A stretch of DNA of 6,333 nt from Emcibacter sp. (GTDB lineage: Bacteria; Pseudomonadota; Alphaproteobacteria; Sphingomonadales; Emcibacteraceae): assembly GCA_023142175.1 (NCBI GenBank), contig JAGLJX010000426.1, forward strand, positions 1-6,333, read 5' to 3'. Numbering within the stretch: position 1 is the first letter of the stretch; each line of letters starts with the position of its first letter. The notes under the pieces were generated by a model. It ran no database searches and was not told where the DNA came from. It saw nothing but the letters and a program-made list of their open reading frames with translations. A program made the translations under genes and the position numbers. Of this stretch, positions 1 through 6,001 are shown piece after piece.

Positions 1-792
1 GAGCATGCCAGGGCGCAGTTTTCTGTCATCATTAGGGATGATTGCCCGTACCGTAACCGCGCGGGAAACCGGATCAATACGGCTGCCGATATTGGTTACT
101 AATCCTTCAAATATCTTTTTTGGATAGGCATCGCTCTTGGCTTTGATGGTTTGTCCTGTCTTCAGGGTGGCAAGAAACCCTTCCGGTACCGTAAAATCAA
201 GCTTGATAACGGACAGGTCATCCAGCGTGGCAATTACCGTGCCGGGTGTTACCAATGAACCCAGACTGACCAAACGCAGCCCAAGCTGTCCGTCAAAGGG
301 GGCGACTATCTGCCGGTCACGGATGCGGGACTGTGCTACCTGTACGTCTGCGCGGGCTTTTTTATAGCGCGTTTTCTGATCGCCCAGTCTGGCAGTGGGC
401 AGGGTACGGGCCTTGACTAATCCTGATATACGGGTGAGGTCGCGCTTTTGTTGCTCGGCGTTGACTTCTGATGAGCGTAGGTCTGCTCTTTCTTCATCAC
501 TGACCAGCTCAACAAGGATTTGGCCTTTCTTGGCGGTCATGCCGTCTGTGAAATTAATTTTGGAGATTTTGTCGGTCGTGGTCGCTGTGAGATTTACGGA
601 CTCATTAGCCTTGGTCGTACCCAATGCCTCAATCTTATCTGTAAAAATATCCTGAATAACAGGCGCGACAACAACAGTTACCACACCAGGGCCATGGCGG
701 AATCCCTGTGAGGGTTTATTTAGCTGGCCAATGTAATAAAGCGCCGCGCCAATGATAATAAGAAGAATAAAAACAAGAATTTTTTTAATCAT
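1..792 (-). CDS. RND efflux periplasmic adaptor subunit (HlyD/AcrA-type membrane fusion protein), 3' end outside window
   Basis: The reading frame is open from ATG at 790-792 to the window edge, giving 264 residues without a stop, so the C-terminus is missing. Residues 5-21 form a hydrophobic N-terminal anchor with no lipobox Cys, so the protein is probably held in the inner membrane by an uncleaved helix and faces the periplasm. A split lipoyl/barrel-sandwich domain follows: the first half ends in GMTAKKGQILVEL (84-96) and the second half is IVAPFDGQLGLRLVSLGS (162-179). Between them lies a Lys/Arg/Glu-rich helical hairpin (about 97-160). A beta-barrel region begins near 186, with IDPVSRAVTVRA at 239-250. 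These are hallmarks of adaptors that couple an RND pump to an outer-membrane channel. The pump gene would be expected just past the left edge. A weak AGGT-type ribosome site lies about 8 bases before the ATG. It follows the methyltransferase by 85 AT-rich bases. The drug or other substrate cannot be told from this part. Confidence 0.92.
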   Translation of the reverse strand, partial: MIKKILVFILLIIIGAALYYIGQLNKPSQGFRHGPGVVTVVVAPVIQDIFTDKIEALGTTKANESVNLTATTTDKISKINFTDGMTAKKGQILVELVSDEERADLRSSEVNAEQQKRDLTRISGLVKARTLPTARLGDQKTRYKKARADVQVAQSRIRDRQIVAPFDGQLGLRLVSLGSLVTPGTVIATLDDLSVIKLDFTVPEGFLATLKTGQTIKAKSDAYPKKIFEGLVTNIGSRIDPVSRAVTVRAIIPNDDRKLRPGML

Positions 793-877
793 TTTTTTCT
801 ACCTGAATTAAAGCCGTCACAACTGGGACTAATATATTTTTATAGATTATTTAAAATTTTCTCTAGTAACATTATTT
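793..877. other. AT-rich intergenic stretch
   Basis: These 85 bases separate the methyltransferase stop from the efflux adaptor start. The stretch is strongly AT-rich and includes TATAAA- and TATATT-like hexamers on the minus strand, but none has a convincing -35 partner at normal spacing. I see no GC-rich hairpin with a T run. The efflux genes may have their own promoter here, but the sequence alone does not settle that. Confidence 0.4.
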
Positions 878-1651
878 TTATTTCATATTTTTAGGGTCGA
901 TATGGTTTCCGGCAATGGCCTGTTGGGGAACCCGTTTGCGTTCTTTAATTTTTGGCCCGGTGGCGTAAATCTGTTTTTCTGCCTCGACAATCAGCACACC
1001 GGCAAGATTATTCCACCATCGCTGGCCGGTGCTTTCCAAACTGGACATAAGAGATAATAGAGAGCGACTGCTAAAGGGCGGCGTATGCAGGCTCGTTATA
1101 GAGCGGGTCGGGGTGAGCATATTATCGCTGAGCAATTGCCGGACCTGAGCTGTTGAAAATGGCTTGCCATGACCAAAGGGGGTGCGGTCGGTCCGTGACC
1201 AGAAACCAAGGCGATTTGGAACGACAACTACCACCCGTCCGCCCGGGGCCAGTATGCGCCAGACTTCGCGCAGTAAATGGCGGCTTTGCTCAGTATGCTC
1301 CAGAATATGAACCATCAGTATCCGGTCCATAGTGCCATCTTTGAGGGGCAGATTTCCCTCATGGGCGAGGGCGGTAAGGTTGCCCTTGTATCTGTGGGTC
1401 CCCTTATTTCCCGGGTTACCGTTATGTCGGGGCCAGCGGATGACCCCTTGGGGGGCGGGCATTATACTGATTACATGATTAGCTCTGGCCCTGAATATAT
1501 CAAGATAAGGGGTGGCATAGCCAAGCCCCAAAACATCAATCCCGTTAATGTCAGGCCAGAGCTTTATTATCTGTTTGCGAACCAGACGTGCTGTGACCCG
1601 CCCAAGGGGCTGATCATAAAAGCTACGTAATTCAACCACATCCTGATACAT
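878..1651 (-). CDS. SAM-dependent class I methyltransferase (Methyltransf_11-like)
   Basis: This is a 257-residue protein with a Rossmann methyltransferase core. The SAM-binding loop is VLGLGYATPYLD (40-51). The segment LPLKDGTMDRILMVHILEHT (101-120) is the motif II region with the typical H-x-LEH signature, and ILAPGGRVVVVVPN (133-146) is the 'LxPGG' motif III. Downstream, FWSRTDRTPFGHGKPFS (150-166) and GVLIVEAEKQIYA (218-230) match, from memory, an alphaproteobacterial methyltransferase family often encoded beside gloB (hydroxyacylglutathione hydrolase). The usual acidic residue after strand 2 is replaced by IMPAPQGVIRWP (63-74), which I believe is normal for that family. The substrate is unknown. 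The start at 1649-1651 is supported by GAGAG 8 bases upstream. The gene lies 54 bases after phaB with no clear terminator between, so read-through from phaAB is plausible. Confidence 0.88.
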   Translation of the reverse strand: MYQDVVELRSFYDQPLGRVTARLVRKQIIKLWPDINGIDVLGLGYATPYLDIFRARANHVISIMPAPQGVIRWPRHNGNPGNKGTHRYKGNLTALAHEGNLPLKDGTMDRILMVHILEHTEQSRHLLREVWRILAPGGRVVVVVPNRLGFWSRTDRTPFGHGKPFSTAQVRQLLSDNMLTPTRSITSLHTPPFSSRSLLSLMSSLESTGQRWWNNLAGVLIVEAEKQIYATGPKIKERKRVPQQAIAGNHIDPKNMK

Positions 1652-1705
1652 CTATCCGGCTCTCATATTTTGATATGGGACAGGGTAGCTGATAATGGCT
1701 AAGGA

Positions 1706-2428
1706 TTAAACCATATATTGACCGCCATTGATGGTCAGGGTAGAGCCGGTAATGAAGCTGGCTTTGTCAGAAACCAGATAGGCAACCGCATCAGCAATCT
1801 CTGTAGCTTCGCCCAGACGACGCAGCGGAATGCCCTTGATTATTTTTGCAACGATTTCTTCCGGCACGGCCATGACCATTTCTGTGGCGACATATCCCGG
1901 TGCAATAGCATTTGCAGTAATGCCGTAACGTGCGCCTTCCTGTGCGAGAGCCTTAACGAAACCGATAGTTCCGGCCTTGGCGGCGGAATAGTTAACCTGT
2001 CCCATCTGGCCTTTCTGACCATTGATGGAGCTGATACAGACAATACGGCCATATTTATTTGACTTCATGCCGTCATACACGGCCTTGCACATATTAAAGT
2101 TGGATGAGAGGTTGGTATCCATGACCGCATCCCACATATCCTTTGTCATGCGAGCGAAACTTGTATCGCGTGTGATGCCGGCATTATTAATCAATATATC
2201 AACCGCGCCCAGTTCCTGAGTGATAGTGGCGACGCCTTCGGCACAGGCATCAAAATCCCCCACATCCCATTTATAAACATTGATGCTGGTAGCTTCCTTG
2301 AATTTTGCAGCGGCTTCATCATTGCCGGCATAGGAGGCGGCGACAGTGTAGCCCGCTTCTTTTAAGGCAATAGAAATGGCGGCTCCGATACCACGGGTTC
2401 CGCCCGTGACAAGTGCGACTTTAGACAT
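1706..2428 (-). CDS. phaB: Acetoacetyl-CoA reductase, NADPH-dependent (SDR family)
   Basis: PhaB reduces acetoacetyl-CoA to (R)-3-hydroxybutyryl-CoA in the cytoplasm, the second step of PHB synthesis. The 240-residue length fits the family (about 240-246). It is a classical short-chain dehydrogenase: cofactor loop TGGTRGIG (8-15), NNAG (81-84), catalytic Asn106 in DTNLSS, Ser134 in ISSINGQKGQMGQVNYSAAK, and Tyr147/Lys151 of the YxxxK motif. The stretch SSINGQKGQMGQVNYSAAKAG separates PhaB from the related FabG 3-oxoacyl-ACP reductases, and the C-terminal TGSTLTINGGQYM also fits PhaB. A strong ribosome site, GAGGAA at 2436-2441, sits 7 bases before the ATG. The gene starts 36 bases after phaA, so the two are almost certainly co-transcribed. 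FabG is the main alternative, but the neighbour phaA makes PhaB far more likely. Confidence 0.95.
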   Translation of the reverse strand: MSKVALVTGGTRGIGAAISIALKEAGYTVAASYAGNDEAAAKFKEATSINVYKWDVGDFDACAEGVATITQELGAVDILINNAGITRDTSFARMTKDMWDAVMDTNLSSNFNMCKAVYDGMKSNKYGRIVCISSINGQKGQMGQVNYSAAKAGTIGFVKALAQEGARYGITANAIAPGYVATEMVMAVPEEIVAKIIKGIPLRRLGEATEIADAVAYLVSDKASFITGSTLTINGGQYMV

Positions 2429-2464
2429 TTATTTATTCCTCATATAAGTTGTATTTTATTTGCT

Positions 2465-3640
2465 TTAAGGCCGCTCAACACACAAAGCGACACCCATACC
2501 GCCCCCGATACACAGGGTAGCCAGTCCTTTATTAACATCTCGTCTTTTCATTTCGTGAAGTAGTGTGGTCAATACCCGTGCGCCACTGGCCCCCACCGGA
2601 TGACCGATGGCAATAGCGCCGCCATTGACGTTCAGTTTGTCATCGGGAATACCAAGGTCTTTGCCCACGGCACAGGCCTGCGCCGCAAAGGCTTCGTTGG
2701 CTTCGAACAGGTCAACATCATCAATGGACCATCCGGCTTTTTTCAGCGCCTTCTTGCTGGCAGGAACCGGACCGATACCCATGATGGACGGGTCAACGCC
2801 CGCCGTGGCCCATGATTTGATAATGGCAAGCGGGTTAAGGCCGCGCTTTTTGGCTTCCTCAACACTCATCAGCATGACCGCCGCCGCGCCATCATTAATA
2901 CCGCTGGCATTGGCGGCCGTTACCGTACCGTCCTTTTTAAAGGCGGGGCGCATAGCGGACAGACCCTCTGCGGTGACACCCTTGCGGATATATTCGTCTT
3001 CGGACACTTCCACATCGCCGCGACGGTTCTTGATGGTCACGGTGACGATTTCATCGGTGAATTTTCCGGCGGCCTGTGCTGCTTCGGCTTTATTCTGTGA
3101 TATAGCAGCAAAATTATCCTGATCTTCCCGTGTGATCTGCCACTGCTCGGCAATATTTTCGGCGGTGATGCCCATGTGCGTGCCACCGAAAACGTCCGTT
3201 AGCGCGTCCCAGATCATGGTATCCTTAAATTCCGCAGAGCCCATTTTATAGCCACCGCGAAGGTAAGACGAATGTTGGGACTGGCTCATACTTTCCTGCC
3301 CGCCTGCAATGATAATATCCGCATCGCCGCATTGGATGGCCTGAAACCCCATTGCCACTGTACGAAGGCCAGAGCCGCAAAGTTGGTTAATGCCAAGGGC
3401 CGTTGTCTCTTTGGGAAGTCCGGCGTTTATGGTAGCCTGACGGGCCGGATTTTGTCCGGCGCCTGCGGTTAATATCTGGCCAAGGATAACCTCGGTAATA
3501 TCTTCTGCGGCAACGCCCGTCTCCGACAGCAAACCTCTGATAACAGTTTCCCCAAGATAATGGGCAGGGACTTTGCTCAAGGCTCCGTTGAAAGATCCAA
3601 CGGGAGTACGCAGGGCGGCGATAATGGCAACTTCAGTCAT
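2465..3640 (-). CDS. phaA: Acetyl-CoA C-acetyltransferase (beta-ketothiolase)
   Basis: PhaA condenses two acetyl-CoA into acetoacetyl-CoA, the entry step to PHB; the reaction is reversible. The 391-residue length is that of biosynthetic thiolases. The nucleophile is Cys88 in NQLCGSG (85-91). NEAF (315-318), His347 in GHPVGASG (346-353), and the second active-site Cys377 in CIGGGMG (377-383) are all present, equivalent to Cys89, His348 and Cys378 of the Zoogloea enzyme. The start at 3638-3640 is set by AAGGAA (3649-3654), 8 bases upstream. phaB follows after 36 bases. The 205-base upstream gap carries a palindromic operator-like site overlapping candidate promoter boxes, which suggests that phaAB is regulated separately from the upstream PhaC-like gene. 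A degradative thiolase role is possible in principle, but pairing with phaB favours synthesis. Confidence 0.96.
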   Translation of the reverse strand: MTEVAIIAALRTPVGSFNGALSKVPAHYLGETVIRGLLSETGVAAEDITEVILGQILTAGAGQNPARQATINAGLPKETTALGINQLCGSGLRTVAMGFQAIQCGDADIIIAGGQESMSQSQHSSYLRGGYKMGSAEFKDTMIWDALTDVFGGTHMGITAENIAEQWQITREDQDNFAAISQNKAEAAQAAGKFTDEIVTVTIKNRRGDVEVSEDEYIRKGVTAEGLSAMRPAFKKDGTVTAANASGINDGAAAVMLMSVEEAKKRGLNPLAIIKSWATAGVDPSIMGIGPVPASKKALKKAGWSIDDVDLFEANEAFAAQACAVGKDLGIPDDKLNVNGGAIAIGHPVGASGARVLTTLLHEMKRRDVNKGLATLCIGGGMGVALCVERP

Positions 3641-3672
3641 GGCTTTAATTCCTTAAATTCTATATTAAAAGG

Positions 3673-3710
3673 CAGGGACATTGTCTGAACTAACGAAAAT
3701 ATTATCCCTG
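3673..3710 (-). promoter_or_regulatory. Possible 5'-terminal stem-loop in the phaA leader
   Basis: CAGGGA (3673-3678) and TCCCTG (3705-3710) form a 6-bp inverted repeat around a 26-base loop. If transcription begins about 7 bases after the candidate -10 at 3719-3724, the stem would lie at the very 5' end of the phaAB mRNA. Such stems can protect an mRNA from decay. The loop is long and the stem short, so this is only a weak candidate. Confidence 0.2.
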
Positions 3711-3715
3711 TAGGA

Positions 3716-3744
3716 CTTTTTATATTGCACTGCAACATAAAAAG
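3716..3744. promoter_or_regulatory. 29-bp near-perfect palindrome, candidate PhaR operator of phaAB
   Basis: The palindrome is centred on base 3730, and 13 of 14 symmetric pairs match; the only mismatch is 3724/3736. Its core TTGCACTGCAA (3725-3735) is perfect, and the flanks are CTTTTTAT and ATAAAAAG. TGC/GCA-based palindromes of this kind are bound by PhaR-family (also called PhbR or AniA) repressors that sense PHB and control phasin and pha genes in alphaproteobacteria. It lies 76 bases before the phaA start and spans candidate promoter boxes, so bound repressor would block RNA polymerase. The symmetry is seen directly. The repressor identity is inferred, and no phaR gene is in the window. 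Confidence 0.6.
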
Positions 3745-3747
3745 CAA
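3719..3747 (-). promoter_or_regulatory. Candidate phaA promoter overlapping the operator
   Basis: On the minus strand, TTGCTT (forward 3742-3747) and TATAAA (forward 3719-3724) are separated by 17 bases, a sigma-70-like arrangement. The operator palindrome covers the spacer and the -10. A second option uses TTGTCA (forward 3759-3764, 5 of 6 matches to consensus) with TATGTT (forward 3734-3739) at a long 19-base spacing. In both, the palindrome overlaps the -10. The sequence does not choose between them. Confidence 0.4.
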
Positions 3748-3845
3748 ATTAAACTTATTGACAATTATATGACGCTAAAATGAATTTAAGTAATGAATAA
3801 TATACCGCTTAAGAATTTGCAAATTATTCTTCTTGATTTGAGACC

Positions 3846-5075
3846 TTACTTAAGGTGCAGGGCTATTTTATGCCATAATTTTTTTTGGGCAAATTCACCA
3901 GCAATCATGGTGACATGGCCACCTTGGGCCTTGGTGTGGTGGAAGCGGGGCAGTTTTTCCTGTAATGCCTTCGCAGATACGGCGGGGACGATCCGGTCTG
4001 ACTGCGGGGTGATGATATGGCCGGGCAGGGTGAGCCGGGTCGGGTCAATGACCTGCCCCCCGATGCGCCAGTGGTTTTTATGGGGCTGATTTTGTTGATA
4101 CCAGTTGATTAGGCAGTCTTTCGTCACCTGCGGCGATAGTGGGGCGCCATCATTTGCCCAATCCTCGATAGCTACAAAATTTCGGGCCTTGGAACTTGCA
4201 TGGTCGAGCTGCGAGAATTTGCGGAATTTACGGTCAGACAGGGTCGGGTCCAGACTGAAAAAAAACAACTGCATGATATTCATGGGCACGGCATCCATAT
4301 CCTGTTTAATCGGTTCCATCTTGAGGAATCCTTCGGTCATGGCGGGCAGATGCAAGGGCTGATCGGCATGAAAATCCCACGGTGTCGCGATCAGGGTCAG
4401 GCTTTTGAGTATGTTTTCAGATTGTAAAATCTGTGCCGCCGCAAGGGATAGGTTTCCGCCCATGCAATAGCCCATCAGATGAATTTTTTTATTGTGGCGT
4501 TTATGCACTTCGCGGATCAGGGGGATCAGCCGTTTCAGGATATAATCCTCGAGATCAAAATCCAGTTCCTCCGGCCCCGGCCTGGCCCAGTCCAGCAGAT
4601 AGGGGTGGATATTCTGTTGCGCCAGAAAATCCATAAGGCTGTTGTCTTTTTGCAGGTCGAGGATATAGGCCGGATTAACCAGAGAGGGCACGGCAATGAC
4701 CACCGCCGCATCATCGGGCAGCTTCGTGCCATAATCCCGAATTTCTGTCGTGCCGATCTGATGGAATATGGGAACGGTGGAACTCTCGCGCTCATAAGAA
4801 TGATGTTGGTAATCCTTGATGCCCGATAATGTGTGGGACAGGCGGGATTGCGCTTTCTGCATGATCAGGGTCAGAAGCTTCTCCGGATCATATCCTGTTA
4901 AATCGGATCGCAAGTCATCGGCCTGTTGTTTCAGGTCGGGGTGTATCTGCATCCCGCCAAGCTGAAACAGGGGAAAGGCCGCCGCCGCTCCGGTCCAGTT
5001 CTGCGTGGCGGTTGCCACATGCAGGGCCAGGGGGTGGGGGCCATTCCTGATTTGTTGTTTCTCACTGTCTGACAT
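3846..5075 (-). CDS. PhaC-like alpha/beta hydrolase (short PHA synthase homologue)
   Basis: This 409-residue protein belongs to the PhaC superfamily, whose members polymerise (R)-3-hydroxyacyl-CoA on PHA granules. The nucleophile elbow is GYCMGG (202-207) with Cys204 rather than Ser, as in PHA synthases. The other triad members are Asp360 in SDRIVP and His387 in GGHV, with spacing close to class III PhaC. PSLVNPAYILDL (130-141), LLDWARPG (160-167), TPWDFH (231-236) and FVAIEDWANDGAPL (300-313) are family blocks. The N-terminus (1-100, beginning around NGPHPLALHVATA) is unlike both the long class I N-domain and class III PhaC, and recalls an alphaproteobacterial PhaC-like clade of uncertain function. 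It could be a true synthase needing a partner, a thioesterase or an intracellular PHA hydrolase. AAAGGT (5081-5086) lies 5 bases before the ATG. It follows tonB by 37 bases and precedes phaA by 205. I leave the symbol blank because activity is unproven. Confidence 0.85.
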   Translation of the reverse strand: MSDSEKQQIRNGPHPLALHVATATQNWTGAAAAFPLFQLGGMQIHPDLKQQADDLRSDLTGYDPEKLLTLIMQKAQSRLSHTLSGIKDYQHHSYERESSTVPIFHQIGTTEIRDYGTKLPDDAAVVIAVPSLVNPAYILDLQKDNSLMDFLAQQNIHPYLLDWARPGPEELDFDLEDYILKRLIPLIREVHKRHNKKIHLMGYCMGGNLSLAAAQILQSENILKSLTLIATPWDFHADQPLHLPAMTEGFLKMEPIKQDMDAVPMNIMQLFFFSLDPTLSDRKFRKFSQLDHASSKARNFVAIEDWANDGAPLSPQVTKDCLINWYQQNQPHKNHWRIGGQVIDPTRLTLPGHIITPQSDRIVPAVSAKALQEKLPRFHHTKAQGGHVTMIAGEFAQKKLWHKIALHLK

Positions 5076-5112
5076 ATTTTACCTTTATATATAACTATAG
5101 GTAAAACAGGCT

Positions 5113-5712
5113 TTAGCCGTCTTCAAGTTTAAAACTGATTTTTTCCATGACGCCGGGAACCGCAACCGCGACACCATCTATCACACGGGGTTTATATTTA
5201 TATTTTGCCACGGCGCGTAATGACGGGCGCTCAAAAGCGGAATGAGTGGATTCGACGATGGTAATATTTTCAACAGCACCCATTTTATTGACGGTAAAGC
5301 TGACGACTACATAACCCTCTATCTCCCTATTTTGAAGGACGCGGGGGTAGGGTGGTGCGAATTTTCGTATGGGTTGAATATCGCCGTCAGATATACCGAT
5401 GTTTTTTGGGCCGATTTTGTCTGTTGGTGTTGGCGGCGCGAGGCTGCTGATTTTTATAATGGTTGTTTTAGTTTCTTTTTTGCTGAGCTTTGGCATGTCG
5501 AACGGCTCCATAGCAAGATCAATTACTGTGGGCATCCTATCTTTGACAATGGGCTTTTCGGGCTTACGTACAACGCCTATTTCAAATGGCAATGCTTGCT
5601 TAATTTTCGGCCTCTCGGAATTTTCCGGCGCGATGAGGTAATGCATGCCTAAAAATATAAAAAAAGTAAGGGTAATTGCCCCTAGAAGGGAAGCGATATA
5701 TCTCTTGATCAT
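5113..5712 (-). CDS. tonB: TonB-family energy transducer
   Basis: TonB links the proton-driven ExbB/ExbD complex of the inner membrane to outer-membrane TonB-dependent receptors for iron, zinc, cobalamin or glycans. The 199-residue protein has a short cytoplasmic start (MIKR), one anchor helix at about 5-28, a periplasmic Pro/Lys-rich linker (about 29-110, with PKIKQALPF, RKPEKPIVK and APPTPT) and a C-terminal TonB domain (about 113-199). That domain shows PPYPRVLQNREIEGYVVVSF (120-139), VNKMGAV (141-147) and the signature YKYKPRVIDG (171-180). The linker is shorter and less repetitive than in E. coli TonB. The start at 5710-5712 has AAAGGA (5720-5725) 7 bases upstream, inside a small hairpin loop. 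No exbB, exbD or receptor gene is in the window. Its placement 37 bases before a PhaC-like gene is unusual. Confidence 0.92.
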   Translation of the reverse strand: MIKRYIASLLGAITLTFFIFLGMHYLIAPENSERPKIKQALPFEIGVVRKPEKPIVKDRMPTVIDLAMEPFDMPKLSKKETKTTIIKISSLAPPTPTDKIGPKNIGISDGDIQPIRKFAPPYPRVLQNREIEGYVVVSFTVNKMGAVENITIVESTHSAFERPSLRAVAKYKYKPRVIDGVAVAVPGVMEKISFKLEDG

Positions 5713-5741
5713 TGTTGTGTCCTTTATGAATTTTCACAACA
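5713..5741 (-). promoter_or_regulatory. Hairpin holding the tonB ribosome binding site in its loop
   Basis: TGTTGTG (5713-5719) and CACAACA (5735-5741) are perfect 7-bp inverted repeats. In the mRNA the stem begins with TGTTGTG, the 15-base loop ends with the ribosome site AAAGGA, and the second stem arm CACAACA directly touches the ATG. This could expose the ribosome site or modulate translation. The pairing is seen directly; a regulatory role is inference. Confidence 0.35.
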
Positions 5742-5834
5742 GGCAGCCGTTGGCGTTCAAATGGTGCGAACCCTGTTAGTGACCTGGAAAATTATAAAAT
5801 TGTTATATGAGAATAGTTAGCGCTGGGAGCATCT

Positions 5835-5863
5835 CGATCGCCCGACAACATGTCGGTTAATCG
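5835..5863. repeat. Extended hairpin in the tonB upstream region
   Basis: CCGACA (5842-5847) and TGTCGG (5851-5856) form a perfect 6-bp stem with a 3-base loop. Beyond a symmetric 3x3 internal loop, CGAT (5835-5838) pairs with ATCG (5860-5863). No T run follows on either strand, so a simple intrinsic terminator is unlikely. If the promoter near 5940-5966 is real, this element lies within the tonB leader RNA. Confidence 0.35.
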
Positions 5864-5922
5864 GAAGGCGGAATATTTTATGGCTTTGATTGTTCTGAAA
5901 CATGAAACACTACCCCTATATG

Positions 5923-5943
5923 TAATGTAATAATATTACATTA
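5923..5943. promoter_or_regulatory. 21-bp perfect palindrome, candidate FUR-superfamily (Zur-like) operator
   Basis: The arms TAATGTAATA (5923-5932) and TATTACATTA (5934-5943) are perfect reverse complements around a central A. The inner half-site AATGTAATA differs at one base from AATGTTATA, the half-site I recall for proteobacterial Zur boxes, and the centre-to-arm geometry is the same. The site overlaps the -10 box of a candidate promoter pointing at tonB, 211 bases away. The palindrome is certain. The Zur assignment is a tentative inference; other dimeric repressors could bind it. Confidence 0.45.
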
Positions 5944-5966
5944 TGTCTTTGGCAGGATTTTGTCAA
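5940..5966 (-). promoter_or_regulatory. Candidate promoter reading toward tonB
   Basis: A perfect -35 TTGACA (forward 5961-5966) is followed on the minus strand by CATAAT (forward 5940-5945, 5 of 6 matches to TATAAT) at a short 15-base spacing. TAATGT at 17 bases is a poorer alternative. The -10 end enters the palindrome at 5923-5943. Transcription from here would give a leader of roughly 200 bases before tonB. A nearer lone TATAAT (forward 5791-5796) lacks a good -35. Confidence 0.35.
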
Positions 5967-6001
5967 GTGAATATGCGTTTCCTGAATGAGAGTAGAATAT
6001 T

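Noticed and set aside
137..711. Three forward-strand frames between 137 and 711
   Set aside because: They lie opposite the efflux adaptor frame, which has clear lipoyl-domain motifs and is open across the whole stretch.
1277..1630. Forward-strand frame of 117 codons
   Set aside because: It is antisense to the methyltransferase SAM-binding core and has no ribosome site or family pattern.
1652..1705. CATAT/ATATG hairpin between phaB and the methyltransferase as a terminator
   Set aside because: The stem has only 5 weak pairs and no following T run, so it is unlikely to stop transcription.
2607..3122. Forward-strand frame of 171 codons
   Set aside because: It is entirely antisense to phaA, whose catalytic motifs are intact; the Ala/Ser/Pro-rich translation is typical of an antisense shadow.
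3814..3825. 12-bp palindrome AATTTGCAAATT after the PhaC-like gene as a terminator
   Set aside because: It is AT-rich, leaves no loop, and has no T run on the minus strand. It could be a weak protein site, but a terminator call is not supported.
3793..4089. Forward-strand frame of 98 codons preceded by a TTGACA at 3758-3763
   Set aside because: It is antisense to the 3' end of the PhaC-like gene, its translation has no recognisable family features, and no suitable -10 follows the TTGACA at normal spacing.
4535..4795. Minus-strand frame of 86 codons within the PhaC-like gene
   Set aside because: It is an out-of-frame copy of the PhaC-like coding region and shows no independent features.
5817..5903. 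28-codon minus-strand frame as a gene
   Set aside because: It is short, its basic composition resembles no known leader peptide, and it overlaps the hairpin. It is noted under the leader finding but not called as a gene.
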